From: Mesobacillus maritimus
Lineage (GTDB): Bacteria > Bacillota > Bacilli > Bacillales > Cytobacillaceae
Assembly (NCBI RefSeq): GCF_019749255.1
Contig: NZ_JACWFH010000014.1
Span: 1-64,000 of the forward strand
Length of the DNA stretch: 64,000 bases
Direction of reading: 5' to 3'
Below the pieces are notes generated by a model. The model was not told the DNA's origin. It worked only from the letters and a program-made list of their open reading frames with translations, and did not search any database. The position numbers and the translations under genes are program-made. Positions 63,984 to 64,000 of the stretch are shown in pieces; the first letter of the stretch is position 1; each line of letters opens with the position of its first letter.

Positions 63984-64000
63984 AAACTTTCCTTCCCGTA

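Overview
This window is AT-rich chromosomal core DNA from an endospore-forming member of the Bacillaceae. The evidence is an alpha/beta-type small acid-soluble spore protein, Spo0E, a YhcN/YlaJ-family spore lipoprotein, a SigI/RsgI pair and RpoY. The gene order closely follows my memory of the Bacillus subtilis sigI-to-ylaN segment: sigI-rsgI-sspD-ktrD-ykrP-ogt-spo0E-mhqR-clpE-ykvI-ykvS-ptsHI-ykwC-patA-ykyB-ykuE-ykuI-ykuJ-darB-ccpC-dapH-ykuR-ykuV-ktrC-rnjA-rpoY-ykrA-defB-ykyA-pdhABCD-slp-SR1-speA-yktAB-ykzI-yktC-ylaF-typA-ylaHIJKLN. Protein sequences diverge enough that this is another genus-level relative (Neobacillus, Mesobacillus or a Bacillus sensu lato), not B. subtilis. No prophage, insertion sequence, CRISPR array, rRNA or tRNA was seen.

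Layout. 0-10 kb: stress sigma factor and its anti-sigma factor, a spore DNA-binding protein, the KtrD potassium channel, small hypothetical proteins, a radical SAM enzyme, an acyltransferase, a decayed 2-oxoacid:ferredoxin oxidoreductase gamma gene and Ogt. 10-20 kb: Spo0E, a hemerythrin-like protein behind a well-placed FNR-type box, an MFS exporter, a MarR regulator (MhqR-like), an M3 oligopeptidase, ClpE with CtsR operators, YkvI, a CPBP protease-like membrane protein and YkvS. 20-30 kb: the general PTS proteins HPr and Enzyme I, an SDR without the canonical catalytic residues, YkwC, PatA, YkyB, YkuE, and the degenerate EAL protein YkuI. 30-40 kb: MBL hydrolase, YkuJ, the c-di-AMP sensor DarB, a drug exporter, CcpC, two steps of acetylated diaminopimelate/lysine synthesis, YkuV, KtrC and RNase J1-RpoY. 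40-50 kb: YkrA, peptide deformylase, YkyA and the pyruvate dehydrogenase operon. 50-64 kb: the SR1 dual-function RNA locus, arginine decarboxylase, YktABC, BipA/TypA and the Yla cluster ending at YlaN.

The genes are mostly housekeeping: carbon uptake and its control (ptsHI, CcpC, pdh, SR1 with cre and CcpN-type boxes), potassium/c-di-AMP homeostasis (KtrC, KtrD, DarB), RNA turnover (RnjA, RpoY), cell wall precursor supply (DapH, YkuR) and sporulation. Many genes start with TTG or GTG; where a Shine-Dalgarno sequence decided the start, this is stated.

I did not find a large new system. The most interesting items are the SR1/SR1P locus with its regulatory sites, the FNR box in front of the hemerythrin-like gene, the pseudogene remnant near 9.2-9.5 kb, several unannotated small ORFs (773-919, 5647-5939, 41022-41093), the SDR with a missing catalytic tetrad and a possible structured RNA at 10.69-10.82 kb.
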